64,000 nucleotides of DNA from Thermothelomyces thermophilus ATCC 42464 (lineage: Eukaryota > Ascomycota > Sordariomycetes > Sordariales > Chaetomiaceae): contig NC_016473.1 of the NCBI RefSeq assembly GCF_000226095.1, positions 4,216,001 through 4,280,000 of the forward strand. The letters run 5' to 3'. The translations under genes were made by a program, and so were the position numbers. This document shows positions 23,586 to 32,747 of the stretch, piece after piece (positions within the stretch are counted from its first letter, which is position 1; each line of letters begins with the position of its first letter). A model generated the notes under the pieces. The model searched no databases. It saw only the letters and a program-made list of their open reading frames with translations, and was not told the DNA's origin.

Positions 23586-24204
23586 TTAAGATGAGTAGAA
23601 GGAGGAAGGGGGGGGGGGGGGGGGGAGTGGGGGCCGGGGCGGGGAAAGACGCATAACGGTCTGATTCCTTCTTTTTCGTCTCTACGGAAAACCTTGGAAG
23701 ATCTCGCCTGTGGGAGGCGTTTGGGAAACGGCGTTGGGTGGTTTCTGGGGCGTTCTCGGGTTAGCTACCTTTTTTTGCTTTCTGGGACGGGATTTCTTCA
23801 AAATGCCTGCTCGGCAACTGCTGTTTTACATTTGCAGAGCCATGTTTCCCGGGGCATAATGGTGTGGTAGGATTTCTTGCTCGGATGGCTGTGAGCGCGT
23901 GTCCTGCCCGGACGGACTGCTGCATGGGAGGCTTTGCAGGCGTACTTTCATAGGCGATAGCGAGGTTGGTAGGAAGGGAAGAGGAACTTCATCCAGCGCT
24001 TTCGCACTCCTTAGTTCATGGAGGTAAATTGATATCGTACCCCATCTCGGTGACCCAGGCTGACGTGGGTTTCGGGTATGGTTTCTTCCCAATTAAACCG
24101 GACTCGATCGGCTACGTCCGTGATCAACCCCCCTCTACCTCTTAGGTGGTCTCATCAATTTCAGACCCATACACCCACCCATCCGTAAATCCATCGCTCC
24201 CTCC
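23586..24204. other. Convergent 3' spacer between RPB11 and LSM5
   Basis: Apart from the G tract nothing is recognised. Both genes end into this spacer. Confidence 0.4.
23608..23644 (+). repeat. Long G tract / possible G-quadruplex in the RPB11 3' region
   Basis: Eighteen consecutive guanines are followed within 20 nt by three more G-runs of four or five. This could fold as a G-quadruplex in the transcript or the DNA. It lies just past the RPB11 stop. Confidence 0.75.
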
Positions 24205-24813
24205 TCATGACGCGGCTATACCCGTCGGCCCTTCACCTCCTGGGATCAACTACCGTCCCGTAAGCTTCCTCAGATTTCTCCCTTCTGCCCTTCACGTTAT
24301 TTAAACTCACCATGCAAATGTTGTTCCCGTTCAGCAAGATCTTTTTCAGCTTCGTGTGGTTGCCCGAGTAGTCACTGGTGAAAGTTAGCAGCCCGCACGG
24401 GAAGCGAAAAGAAAGCCAAAGCGTCGAGAGGTTGTTTTCGGGGCAACTTACAACTCGGTGACGTCTTCCAGGACCATGTCTGAAGAGGCGTCAGAAGGTC
24501 TGCATGGGCTCCGAGGGCGTACTCAAGAAAGGGAGGAGGGGTTAAACATACTGACGTAGTCGTCAAAGCCTACCAGTGTGCCGGCAAACTCTAAAAGCGG
24601 ATGGAAAGGTCAGCATGGTCTCTCGGGGCGGTTCCGAGGGGCACGCCTGGGCTCGCTCACCTTTGTCACCCTTCATGATGACCCAGATGCGGGACCCGAC
24701 GCATTTGTCGATGAGTTCTGGCTAGCGTATTAGCTGCTGAAAAATCCGTCTCAGCAGAGTAAATTTCTTGAGACCCATTGCCACAAACCTAGAGGGAGCA
24801 GCTGAGAAGCCAT
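24205..24813 (-). CDS. LSM5: U6 snRNA-associated Sm-like protein LSm5
   Basis: Six exons (24813..24789, 24717..24661, 24590..24552, 24479..24452, 24374..24311, 24249..24205) close in frame to 85 residues, normal for LSm5. The Sm1 motif reads CVGSRIWVIMKGDKEFAGTL and the Sm2 motif reads LLNGNNICMLIPGGEG. Between them lie VGFDDYVNMVLEDVTE and DYSGNHTKLKK, diagnostic of LSm5. All five introns have GT-AG ends; exon 4 is 28 nt and exon 1 25 nt. LSm5 is part of the LSm2-8 ring on U6 snRNA and of the cytoplasmic LSm1-7 mRNA-decay ring. Confidence 0.95.
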
Positions 24814-25494
24814 GGTTGTCGGATGGGCGTTGCGTTCCTGTTCAGCGGCTCCTGGTGAATTTCACGGGCCTGTTCTGGAGCTCTGGCTGAGCTACTAGTA
24901 CTCCGTAAGCTGCAGTGCATCCAGTGGCGAGAGAGGTCTCCAATGTTTCGCGGGCACAGATGGCGTAAGAAAGATATCGTAATTACCGTACACGCCGATA
25001 CGTGGCGCTTGCTAACCTCTGCGAATGTCGCGATATGTGCATACCATAGCTGGGCAATTACAATACTAGCATATTCGTACATACAAGTCCTCTTTGCCGT
25101 TACGCAGCCACAAGCAGGAACAACCTGAGGCACGTTTCTGCACCAAGTGGGCCAACGCGACAAGGTAAGGGCCATCTCGCGCCCGTAAACGCGTCTGCCT
25201 GCGCTCTGCAGCTCGTCGCCTCCCAATCCGGTTGGGCTCACGGTTGAATAACCTTGTTTTCCGCGCCATGACATTGCGCAGTCATGGCGCCGCCCGCTCG
25301 TTCAGCAGTGTGACTGTTCGGTCATCGTTTTACAGGATCAGGCTTGGGTGTTGGCGCTCTCGCCGTCGATATTTGTCCTCGATATCACGAAACCTGCTGC
25401 AAGTGTCCCTCCGACCCGACCATGGGTGCCTCGTTCTAGTGTAACTCCCACTCGTTGCTAACACACCCTGTACAGGCACCGTTCATTTGTGAAG
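24814..25494. other. Divergent promoter region of LSM5 and the exonuclease gene
   Basis: No further gene. A single TACTCCGTA motif lies near 24898. A CTGTACAG acceptor-like sequence just before the exonuclease ATG suggests a possible 5'-UTR intron, not demonstrated. Confidence 0.4.
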
Positions 25495-27107
25495 ATGACT
25501 TCTCGGAAGGCTGTGCACCAGGTGTGGCACGTCAGCCGTGGCATCGTTTTCTCTGGTGGCAGCGATGTGGTGTACCCCCGCTTGCCTTCGCTGAGGTATT
25601 ACAGTGCCACGGCAGCTGTTGCCTCGGAGGGAGACCCGGTTTCTGTGCCATCTGCACCCGCCATGGCAGACATGACTGGAGGACCCTCTACTAGCCAAGG
25701 ACCCGAGGACTTGCTGAGCGATGTGGTAACCACATCGTTATCGACGACAACGACAACGACAACAACCACCCGTACCATCACTACTTCTGCCGCCACCGCC
25801 AACGTCACAGCAACGGCGGACGGAGGGGCGGCCGTGAAGGACCAAAGTGTAGTGACCGATACGGTGGAGAAGCCCAAGCCCAAGCCCAAGCCCAAGCATT
25901 CTTCCACTCCAGACGCGGTGCCTTTCACCCCCCTGGATTTCAAGATACCCGAGAAAGCCTTTCAGGCGGCAAGACGGGCCCCCAAAGGAAGTCCCGAGTC
26001 GTTCTGGAACTACAGCCTCTACCGGGGCCCAGGCGCCGACGGCTCGCGTGATGTTAAAGTCAAGATCCACTACTGCACCAGCATGCAGACCACCGAGAGG
26101 GTCGTCAAGCAGTATTTTATGAATGAGAAGGTCGTCGGCTTCGACCTCGAATGGATGAGCAACGCGCAAAGGTCTTCAGGCCCCCGGAAGAACGTCTCCC
26201 TCATCCAGCTCGCTTCTCCCAGTCGCATTGGACTCTTCCACATCGCCTCTTACCCTTCCAAGGATAAACTGGTCGCTCCGGCCTTAAAGAAGTTGATGGA
26301 GGATCCCTCTATTACGAAAGTGGGCGTCTGGATTAAGGGAGACTGCACGCGTCTAGCCGACTATCTGGGTATCAAGACCCAGGGTCAGTTCGAGCTCAGC
26401 CACCTTTACAAGCTGGTCAAGTATTCCGCCAGTGGTGATTATGACTCCATCAATAAGAAGTTGGTTTCTCTGGCCACCCAAGTCAAGGAGTACCTTGGGC
26501 TGCCCGTTTTCAAGGGTGACGACGTCCGTACAAGCAACTGGACCAGACGTCTGAACATGGATCAAATCATGTGTAAGCCGCCTCTCCGTGATTCATCGGC
26601 TCGGGTGGTCGCTAACATTCGGCAGACTCGTCGTCTGATGCCTACGCGGCCGTTCAGCTCTTCGCCGTTCTCAACTATCAACGACAGAAGCTCGACCCTG
26701 TTCCCGATCTCCCACATCATGCCGAACTCAACCTTCCTATCCCGGTGGCCAGGCCGGTCGCCCCTGCAGTGATCGAAGAGGAGGATGGCGGCGACCCTAA
26801 TTCGACCAGCGAGCAAGATGCCGCTCGAAGGCAAGATGCGGCCAAGACGCAAGATGCCGATGGTGATACAGGTGGGTGCAACCCCGTCCCTCAGAATCAG
26901 CCTGCAGTCGGCGCCGGCGAACACGACAGCACGCGCCTCGCCGAGCCACCCGGCAACGGCCTTGCGTCAAGAGAAGAGCCCAGCAGATGGAAGACCCTGG
27001 TTACTCAACCGAATATGGATGCTGAACAAGGAGCTCCGCTCAATCTTCCGCCACTAGCCATCTTGACCCAGCAAGACGACCAGTCGAAACAAGCCACCAC
27101 GAGCTAA
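25495..27107 (+). CDS. DEDDy 3'-5' exonuclease domain protein, probably mitochondrial
   Basis: Exons 25495..26572 and 26626..27107 (53-nt intron, GTAAGC...GGCAG, phase 1) give 519 residues. The exonuclease fold carries the DEDDy residues: D217 and E219 in VVGFDLEWM, D283 in WIKGDCTRLADY, and Y360/D364 in YSSSD, the last two lying just after the intron junction. The domain resembles WRN-type and fungal 3'-5' exonucleases. The N-terminus (MTSRKAVHQVWHVSRGIVFS, with RYYSATAA further on) is basic and hydroxylated, suiting a mitochondrial presequence. Before the domain are a Thr run and a PKPKPKPK repeat; the acidic, Gln-rich C-terminus looks disordered. Substrate (DNA or RNA) is not defined by the sequence. 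Confidence 0.88.
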
Positions 27108-28200
27108 GCCCACGAGCCGGCGTCAACTCGACGGTCGAGCATATACCGGCAACATTACTCGAGGGCATTCCAGTCTTACCGCTCCAACACGCGCGATACC
27201 CACCAAACAATAAAAGGCCCGGGTGTTGTAGTCGATAAGAACAAGCTCTCAGTCGGCCTTGCCCCTTTTTTTCGCAGCCCCTGAGACTCAGTCAATGGAT
27301 GCCTAACGAGGCTCTAAGTCTACCGACCTTAGCACACAACACAGACGGTCACCATACCGCCGCTCAGCAGTAGCTCCAGTCCTCCGTGTCTCCCCTCTTA
27401 CTCACGTTGCGCGTCCTCAGCCCGACGGCCCAGCTTGCACACCAGTTCCAAAGGCCACCGCGCCCTCGTCCCCTACCAGCTTAGTTTGCCTCCGCAACAT
27501 GGGGCGAAGTCTCAACGAGGCAGTAGTATTTCCGAAGGTAACCTCCTGCACATGTCGCGCCTCAGCCTGTGTCCTATATCAAGACGCCGCGACGTAACAT
27601 GTGTCTCGAAACGAAGCTGGGAAATGAGGGATATCGCGGATATCAGACTGGGGAAGAAGATTTGCTTGGGAGATGCTTCGGGCTCGGTTTTGACACTGCA
27701 AAGCAAGTAAACACGGGATGGGCACGTTTCGGTTGGGAGGTAACCAAGGGAAGATTGCCTGGCATCGCGAACCATACCATTACCGGCATAGGGGTTGGGG
27801 AAAGAGACCTGGGAAAGAAAGCTTTGCAGCCAGCCTTTTTTTTCCGGCCCCCTGGGAGGACAGAGGGAGGACGGTCTTGAAGTTGTGATAAACTGTGGGG
27901 AGCACATTCCTGATGCAACCATACGTGCAACGTCACGGAGGTACGATTTGACGGCAACATCAGAAGGTCGAGGACAAAATAACGGCTTCGGCGAGCCTGA
28001 CAATGCTCTCTCTCTCTCTCTCTCTCTCACTCTCAGTGGCCGTACGTAGCAAGGACAGCCTGAGTGTAGCCATTCACTCCTACATACTGTCTGGCCGGGT
28101 ATAAATAAACAATATATAAACCTCCCCCCTTTCTCATCTATCCATCTACGGACGCCCTCCGGACCCCGCTTCTACACCCCCAACCCCCCTGCATTCTACT
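27108..28200. other. Convergent 3' spacer with a (CT)n tract
   Basis: No gene is supported, although several frames of 90-170 codons overlap here on both strands. A CT dinucleotide tract lies at 28006..28028. Confidence 0.45.
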
Positions 28201-29661
28201 CTACTGGGCGACCAAATGCTTGCCCGAATTCACCTGCACCCTCTTGTCCTCCCCGGCACTGAAGATGCCCAGGGACGCGTCCCAGACCACGCCAAACACC
28301 TTGCAGCCCTCCCCAGCGACCGGCTTCTTCCTTCCGCTCTGCTTGACGCTCTCGCGCTCGATGACGTAGACGGGCTCGCTGACGCTGCCCATGCCGCCCT
28401 CGTCCTTGGTGGCGGGCCGGACGCTGCGCAGGTCCCAGATGCGGCAGGTGCCGTCGTGGGCGCCCGACACGAGCGAGTAGTCGTTCTGCGGCGACGGGCA
28501 GAGCGAGACGACCTTGTTGGTGTGCCCGCGCAGCGTCATGACGGACGTCGTCGACGTGCTGACGCGCGGGTCCACGAGCGTGACGTGCCGCGCCGCGGTG
28601 CCGGCGGCGAGCAAGGGGGAGGCGGAGCCGGCGCGGGAGAGGGCGCAGAGGGAGAGTAGTGGGTGGGTGGTGGTGAGGGTGCTGACGACGTTGCTGGTGG
28701 TCAGGTCGATGGTGCGCACGGTGTGGTCCTGCGAGACCGAGTAGGCGACAATGCGGTCGCGCGGGTCGAAGACGGCGGCGCTGGCCGGGGCCGAGTGGAT
28801 CTGCATCAGGGACAGCGGCCCGCGCTGGGCGGCGCTGACGGAGCTGGTGACCTTGCGGCGCTTGGAGGCGTGCGCGCCCGGGAGGAGCGAGGCGTCGGCT
28901 TCCGGGGCGGAGGCCTTGGATGCGCTCCAGAAGCCGATCGAACCGTCGGCCGAGGCGGTCAGGATGCGCTTGGACGCTCCGTCGACCTCGAGGGAGTCGA
29001 CGGAGCCCTTGTGGCCGTAGAGCTCGAGCGTCGGCTTGAGCTCGCCCGAGAACTGGTCCGTCTCGGTGTACTTCCATACCCGCACCGTCCGGTCCATGCC
29101 GGCGGAGGCGAGTTGGGAATCGGTGAGGAACCTGGCTGCTTTTATGCTGGCCGTGTGCCCGCCGTGGCTGCCGGGCGGAGAGGTGGTGACCACCTGCCCG
29201 GAGGCGTTCCATATCCTCAGCAAGCCGTCATACGAGGCCGAGAGGATCCTGTCTTGACCGCGCTGAAAGCTGTCGCCGGACCAGCGGCCGGATGGCGAGG
29301 ACTCAGAGAGTACATCGACGGCGCTGACCCAGTCGTCGTGTTCAAAGCTCGCTTCGTAAACGGGCGGTATTAGGCTGCGAACATATTGTAGTGTGAGGTT
29401 GGTTTCGAGCGACAGGCCGTTGCTGGTGAGATAGTCTTCGAGACTGGTGCGCAAGAAGCTCCCATTGACGAGGAAGTCGAAGGGGATTGAGCCCGTGTCG
29501 AGCATCGACTCGGAGTTGAGAATCCGGGACAAGCCATAGCGGCGAATATCGGCGGGTACGAGGAGCTGTCGCTTGCTCTCGGGAAGCTGGAGATCGGCTT
29601 CGGTGGTCGTGAAGGTCACCTTGACCTGCGCTCCAGGAGCGTCCGCCATTGGCTCGTCCAT
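28201..29661 (-). CDS. YTM1: Ribosome biogenesis WD-repeat protein Ytm1 (WDR12)
   Basis: A single exon encodes 486 residues, within the normal family range. The N-terminal NLE domain (about residues 12-80, [20 protein letters not shown]...) is followed by seven WD repeats with recognisable blocks such as [37 protein letters not shown] and [18 protein letters not shown]. Ytm1 forms the PeBoW complex with Nop7 and Erb1 and is released from pre-60S particles by the AAA protein Rea1, whose MIDAS domain grips the NLE domain. A divergent promoter is shared with the tRNA-Thr gene and the polymerase delta subunit gene. ATG at 29661 is followed by a second Met four codons on. Confidence 0.95.
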   Translation of the reverse strand: MDEPMADAPGAQVKVTFTTTEADLQLPESKRQLLVPADIRRYGLSRILNSESMLDTGSIPFDFLVNGSFLRTSLEDYLTSNGLSLETNLTLQYVRSLIPPVYEASFEHDDWVSAVDVLSESSPSGRWSGDSFQRGQDRILSASYDGLLRIWNASGQVVTTSPPGSHGGHTASIKAARFLTDSQLASAGMDRTVRVWKYTETDQFSGELKPTLELYGHKGSVDSLEVDGASKRILTASADGSIGFWSASKASAPEADASLLPGAHASKRRKVTSSVSAAQRGPLSLMQIHSAPASAAVFDPRDRIVAYSVSQDHTVRTIDLTTSNVVSTLTTTHPLLSLCALSRAGSASPLLAAGTAARHVTLVDPRVSTSTTSVMTLRGHTNKVVSLCPSPQNDYSLVSGAHDGTCRIWDLRSVRPATKDEGGMGSVSEPVYVIERESVKQSGRKKPVAGEGCKVFGVVWDASLGIFSAGEDKRVQVNSGKHLVAQ

Positions 29662-30043
29662 TGAGCTGTTTGGTTGTGTATGTCTTGTGTGTCGGTGAAT
29701 TATCGGATGTCGAGATATGTGACTGAAATCCGTCCGAGAGACCGGCGAAGAAGACTACCTCGAGTTTGGGGTGTAATTTGTTGCTGTCCTCGGGCTTGCT
29801 CTGATCTTTGATGATATTTTTTTGGTCCTTGCAGCAAAAAGTCCAGACCCGATAAGGTACCCCACGATCTTATCTTATCGCTCTGGACCCTGCACCCTGG
29901 TCAGAGGGGCATGCGCTTGACAGTACCCACGGTAACTTGTTGTGTTACATTACGTACCATACAAACAGCCTCAGTTGGCGGCAATACTCAGGCGCCTCAC
30001 TTTCGACGAATCTTCGTTGCTACCCTATGATAAATAACAAGGT

Positions 30044-30050
30044 AAAAAAA
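30044..30050 (-). terminator. RNA polymerase III T-tract terminator of tRNA-Thr
   Basis: Seven adenines on the plus strand, read as seven thymines on the minus strand, lie 29 nt beyond the tRNA 3' end, a usual Pol III stop. Confidence 0.75.
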
Positions 30051-30078
30051 TGTGACTCGCTCACAATGGAATCCCTCT

Positions 30079-30150
30079 TGCCTACACTAGGAGTCGAACC
30101 TAGGATCTCTTGGTTACGAGCCAAACGCTTTACCACTAAGCCATGTAGGC
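30079..30150 (-). tRNA. tRNA-Thr, anticodon CGU
   Basis: The 72-nt minus-strand sequence folds as a cloverleaf: a 7-bp acceptor stem (GCCTACA with TGTAGGC, A as discriminator), D arm GCTTAGTGGTAAAGC, anticodon arm TTTGG-CTCGTAA-CCAAG and T arm CTAGG-TTCGACT-CCTAG. The anticodon-loop bases 34-36 are CGT, which reads ACG (threonine). No intron is present. Internal A- and B-boxes are intact, so the gene should be active. Confidence 0.95.
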
Positions 30151-30482
30151 TGCTGATGCTTACATAATACAAAGTTCCTGTGAGTGAACTAATTGCTGAT
30201 GGCCGTGACGGATGTGTATTCCGTAACTAGTTGCCAATACCTGTAAGAAACCGGAAGCCGCTCCAGTAAGATACGCGTTACTCCGTACCCAGGGTCGGGT
30301 ATTTCGTACTGTATGACCCGTAATTGTTCGTAGGTAAGAAGATCGCGTCAAGCCTCGCCGAGCGCGTCTCGAGGTGCGATTCATGTAACGACACCAGACA
30401 TCAGCATCCGCCAACCGTAACAATGGTGACTTTGAACGACATTGCGGGCTTAGGCCTGCTCCAAAATCCTTCGTAGGCATTA

Positions 30483-31837
30483 ATGCGCCTTTTGAGCAGC
30501 AGAGAGAAGTCACTAATTCTATTCAAATGCAGCGAAGCAGCGACGACTGCTCTTGAGCGGAGCGAATCAAACTACAAGTCCCTCGATAACTTTGCCCTGC
30601 CAAAAGATCGCCAATACCAACAGCAGTTTGCCGACATTTACTTTCTCCGTCTTGCGAAAATCAAGCCCGCCGTCGAGGAGGTAGCCAGCGCAGCATGGGA
30701 GGGAACCGAGCTCGGCGGCGAGACTGCGACAAAGGTGGACCGAGTGCTGGATGTGCGGCAGGGCCAGTTGTGCTGGGTTGCCGGTACGATCTACATGGAC
30801 ATGCCACTTAAACCCAGCGTCCTGGAGGATGTTGCCAAAGACGTAAGCGCCATAGCTGCGGCTGGAGGGTCCGAGGAACCGGGGTGTCTGACGAGAAGCA
30901 GCGCTGGATTTCGGCCCCTACGACGGCAGACCACTACTATTCCGAAGCGGGCGGCGAGTCGATCATGCTCGAGGATGACTCCGGCCGCATCCGCCTTGTT
31001 GGGGACGTGCTCAAGAGCTACTTCCTCGTCACGGGCTGCATCATTGCCGTGATGGGCACCGAGAATGTTAACGGCGAGTTCGAAGTCATCGATCTGAAGT
31101 TCGCCGACCTCCCCCCACAGCCCGACCGCTGGGCTCTCTCCAAACCCGCTGGGAGCGCCAGCAAAAAGACCAAGGTCAAAGACGAAGACGTCGAGATGGC
31201 CGACTCCCAACCCTCCAAAAAGATCGCCATCGTCTCGGGTCTCGAATTCTCCGGCACCGACACCTCCTACGCAATGGAACTTGACCTCCTCCTCGAGTTC
31301 CTCCTCGGCGAGGCCCTCGACCCGGCCGCCCAGTCCGAGCTCGCCCACATCTCCCGGCTCATCATCGCCGGCAACTCGATTGCGAAGCCCTCCGAACACG
31401 ACGCGGCCGACAGAGACAAGAAGGGTCACAAGAAGTACGGCTACGACGCCTCTTCCTACAATCCCGTCCCCTCCCAGCTCCTCGACACCTTCCTCTCCAC
31501 GCTCCTCCCCACCATCCCCGTCACCCTGCTCCCGGGCGCGCACGACCCAGCCAACGCGAGCTACCCGCAGCAGCCGATCCACTCGGCCATGCTCCCCACC
31601 GCGCGCACCTACACCTCTCCGCCGGGGCAGTCGAGAGAGGAGCAACCCGGCTGGCTCGACCCGGTCACCAACCCCTGGGAGGGCGAGATCGAGGGGTGGC
31701 GGGTGCTGGGCACGAGCGGGCAGAACCTCGACGACATCTGCAAGTACGTCGACAACAGCGACCGGCTGGGCATGATGGAGGCCATGTGCCGGTGGCGGTG
31801 CAGCGCGCCGACGGCACCGGATACGCTGTGTACGCAT

Positions 31838-31873
<36 letters not shown>

Positions 31874-32150
31874 CCTCTCTCCCTCCCTCCCCACCAAGCA
31901 TGTGCGTGCGTGCGCTAACAGCTCGACAACAGGGGCCTACCCCTTCCAAGAGGACGAGCCCTTCGTCATGAAGGAGTGTCCACACCTCTACTTTGTGGGC
32001 TGCCAGCCCGAGTTCGGCACCAAGGTCATCGAGGGCCCTCAGGGACAGATGGTCCGGCTGGTCTTGGTACCCTCATTCGCGGCCACGAAAGAGATAGTGC
32101 TGATAGACACCGAGACGCTCGACGTGTCAAAGGTGAAAATCACGATTTGA
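30483..32150 (+). CDS. POL31: DNA polymerase delta small (regulatory) subunit, Pol31/POLD2
   Basis: Three exons (30483..30842, 30902..31829, 31933..32150) close in frame to 501 residues, the usual size. Strong family blocks are YQQQFADIYFLRLAKIKPAV, LVGDVLKSYFLVTGCIIAVM, AIVSGLEFSG and the calcineurin-like but inactivated phosphatase core, ending HLYFVGCQPEFGTKVIEGPQ. Pol31 joins the catalytic Pol3 subunit and Pol32 for lagging-strand synthesis, and is shared with Pol zeta. An in-frame stop lies just before the ATG at 30483, so this is the first possible start in that exon; residues 1-20 are not typical, so an upstream exon remains possible. Intron 2 holds a (CT)n tract. Confidence 0.95.
31841..31870 (+). 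repeat. (CT)n microsatellite in POL31 intron 2
   Basis: Fifteen CT units begin 11 nt after the donor and run into the pyrimidine-rich rest of the intron. Confidence 0.9.
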
Positions 32151-32519
32151 TCTTGTGGCTAGCTAAGAATGCAGGCGCGAAATTGATTTGCAAGGGCTCC
32201 GCCACCAACCACTCGAAGCAAGAGTGCCGCCTTGCTAAATGCCACCGATATATGTCCTCCCAAGCAAGATTACCGCGAATGTGTGTCCATGATATCTCGT
32301 GGAATATCTCCCGTGCCCAATTATCCCCCCCCCCCTCTCAACACCGTCGACGGCAGAATGCTACCGCGAATGCTAGAATGCTTCTCTCCGGCGAACCTCA
32401 CTATCGGCGGCTGCGACCGCATACGTCTCCAATCGACTCCGGGATTCCAGCGACTTCTTTCTGGTCTTGTCGTCCGCCTCCACCAGTGACTCAACAAGCC
32501 ACCGAAGCAACTCCCTTTC
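32151..32519. other. Convergent 3' spacer of POL31 and the multi-SIM protein gene
   Basis: Nothing beyond two gene ends is recognised. Confidence 0.4.
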
Positions 32520-32747
32520 CTAGGGACGATAAACCCGCAGCTCATCGCCCACCCGATCAATCGAAATGATCAACGACTTCATCGGCTTGGCAACCCTCCC
32601 AGCAGCATGGTCGTCGTCCTCACTATCATCATCATCATCATCACTACTCTCGCCCCTCGCCTCGTCATACACATCCGCGTTGAACCACCTCGCCTCCTGT
32701 CTCTCCCGCTCCTCTCTGCGCCTCTGCTCCGCGGTTGCATGGTCCTC
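32520..32747 (-). other. In-frame 75-codon extension after the TAG of the preceding gene
   Basis: Immediately after the TAG the same frame continues EDHATAEQRRREERERQEAR, then a WFNADVYDEARG stretch and an acidic ESSDDDDDDSEDDD run, ending in MKSLIISIDRVGDELRVYRP before a TAG at 32520-32522. No intron fits: a GT at the right phase gives an implausibly short 37-nt intron without branch point. This is the host's own gene, either truncated or using read-through. Confidence 0.65.

Larger units (their letters stand above)
29662..30482. other. Spacer between YTM1 and POL31 that contains a tRNA gene
   Basis: Besides the tRNA-Thr gene and its T-tract, the spacer contains a TACTCCGTA motif near 30281. 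No protein gene is supported. Confidence 0.45.

Noticed and set aside
27512-28030. A 172-codon minus-strand frame with Arg/Glu repeats
   Set aside because: The start falls in a (CT)n tract and the rest has no domain; overlapping plus-strand frames are equally long.
28663-29373. A 236-codon plus-strand frame
   Set aside because: It is the antisense of the YTM1 WD-repeat region, open because of the strong GC3 bias.
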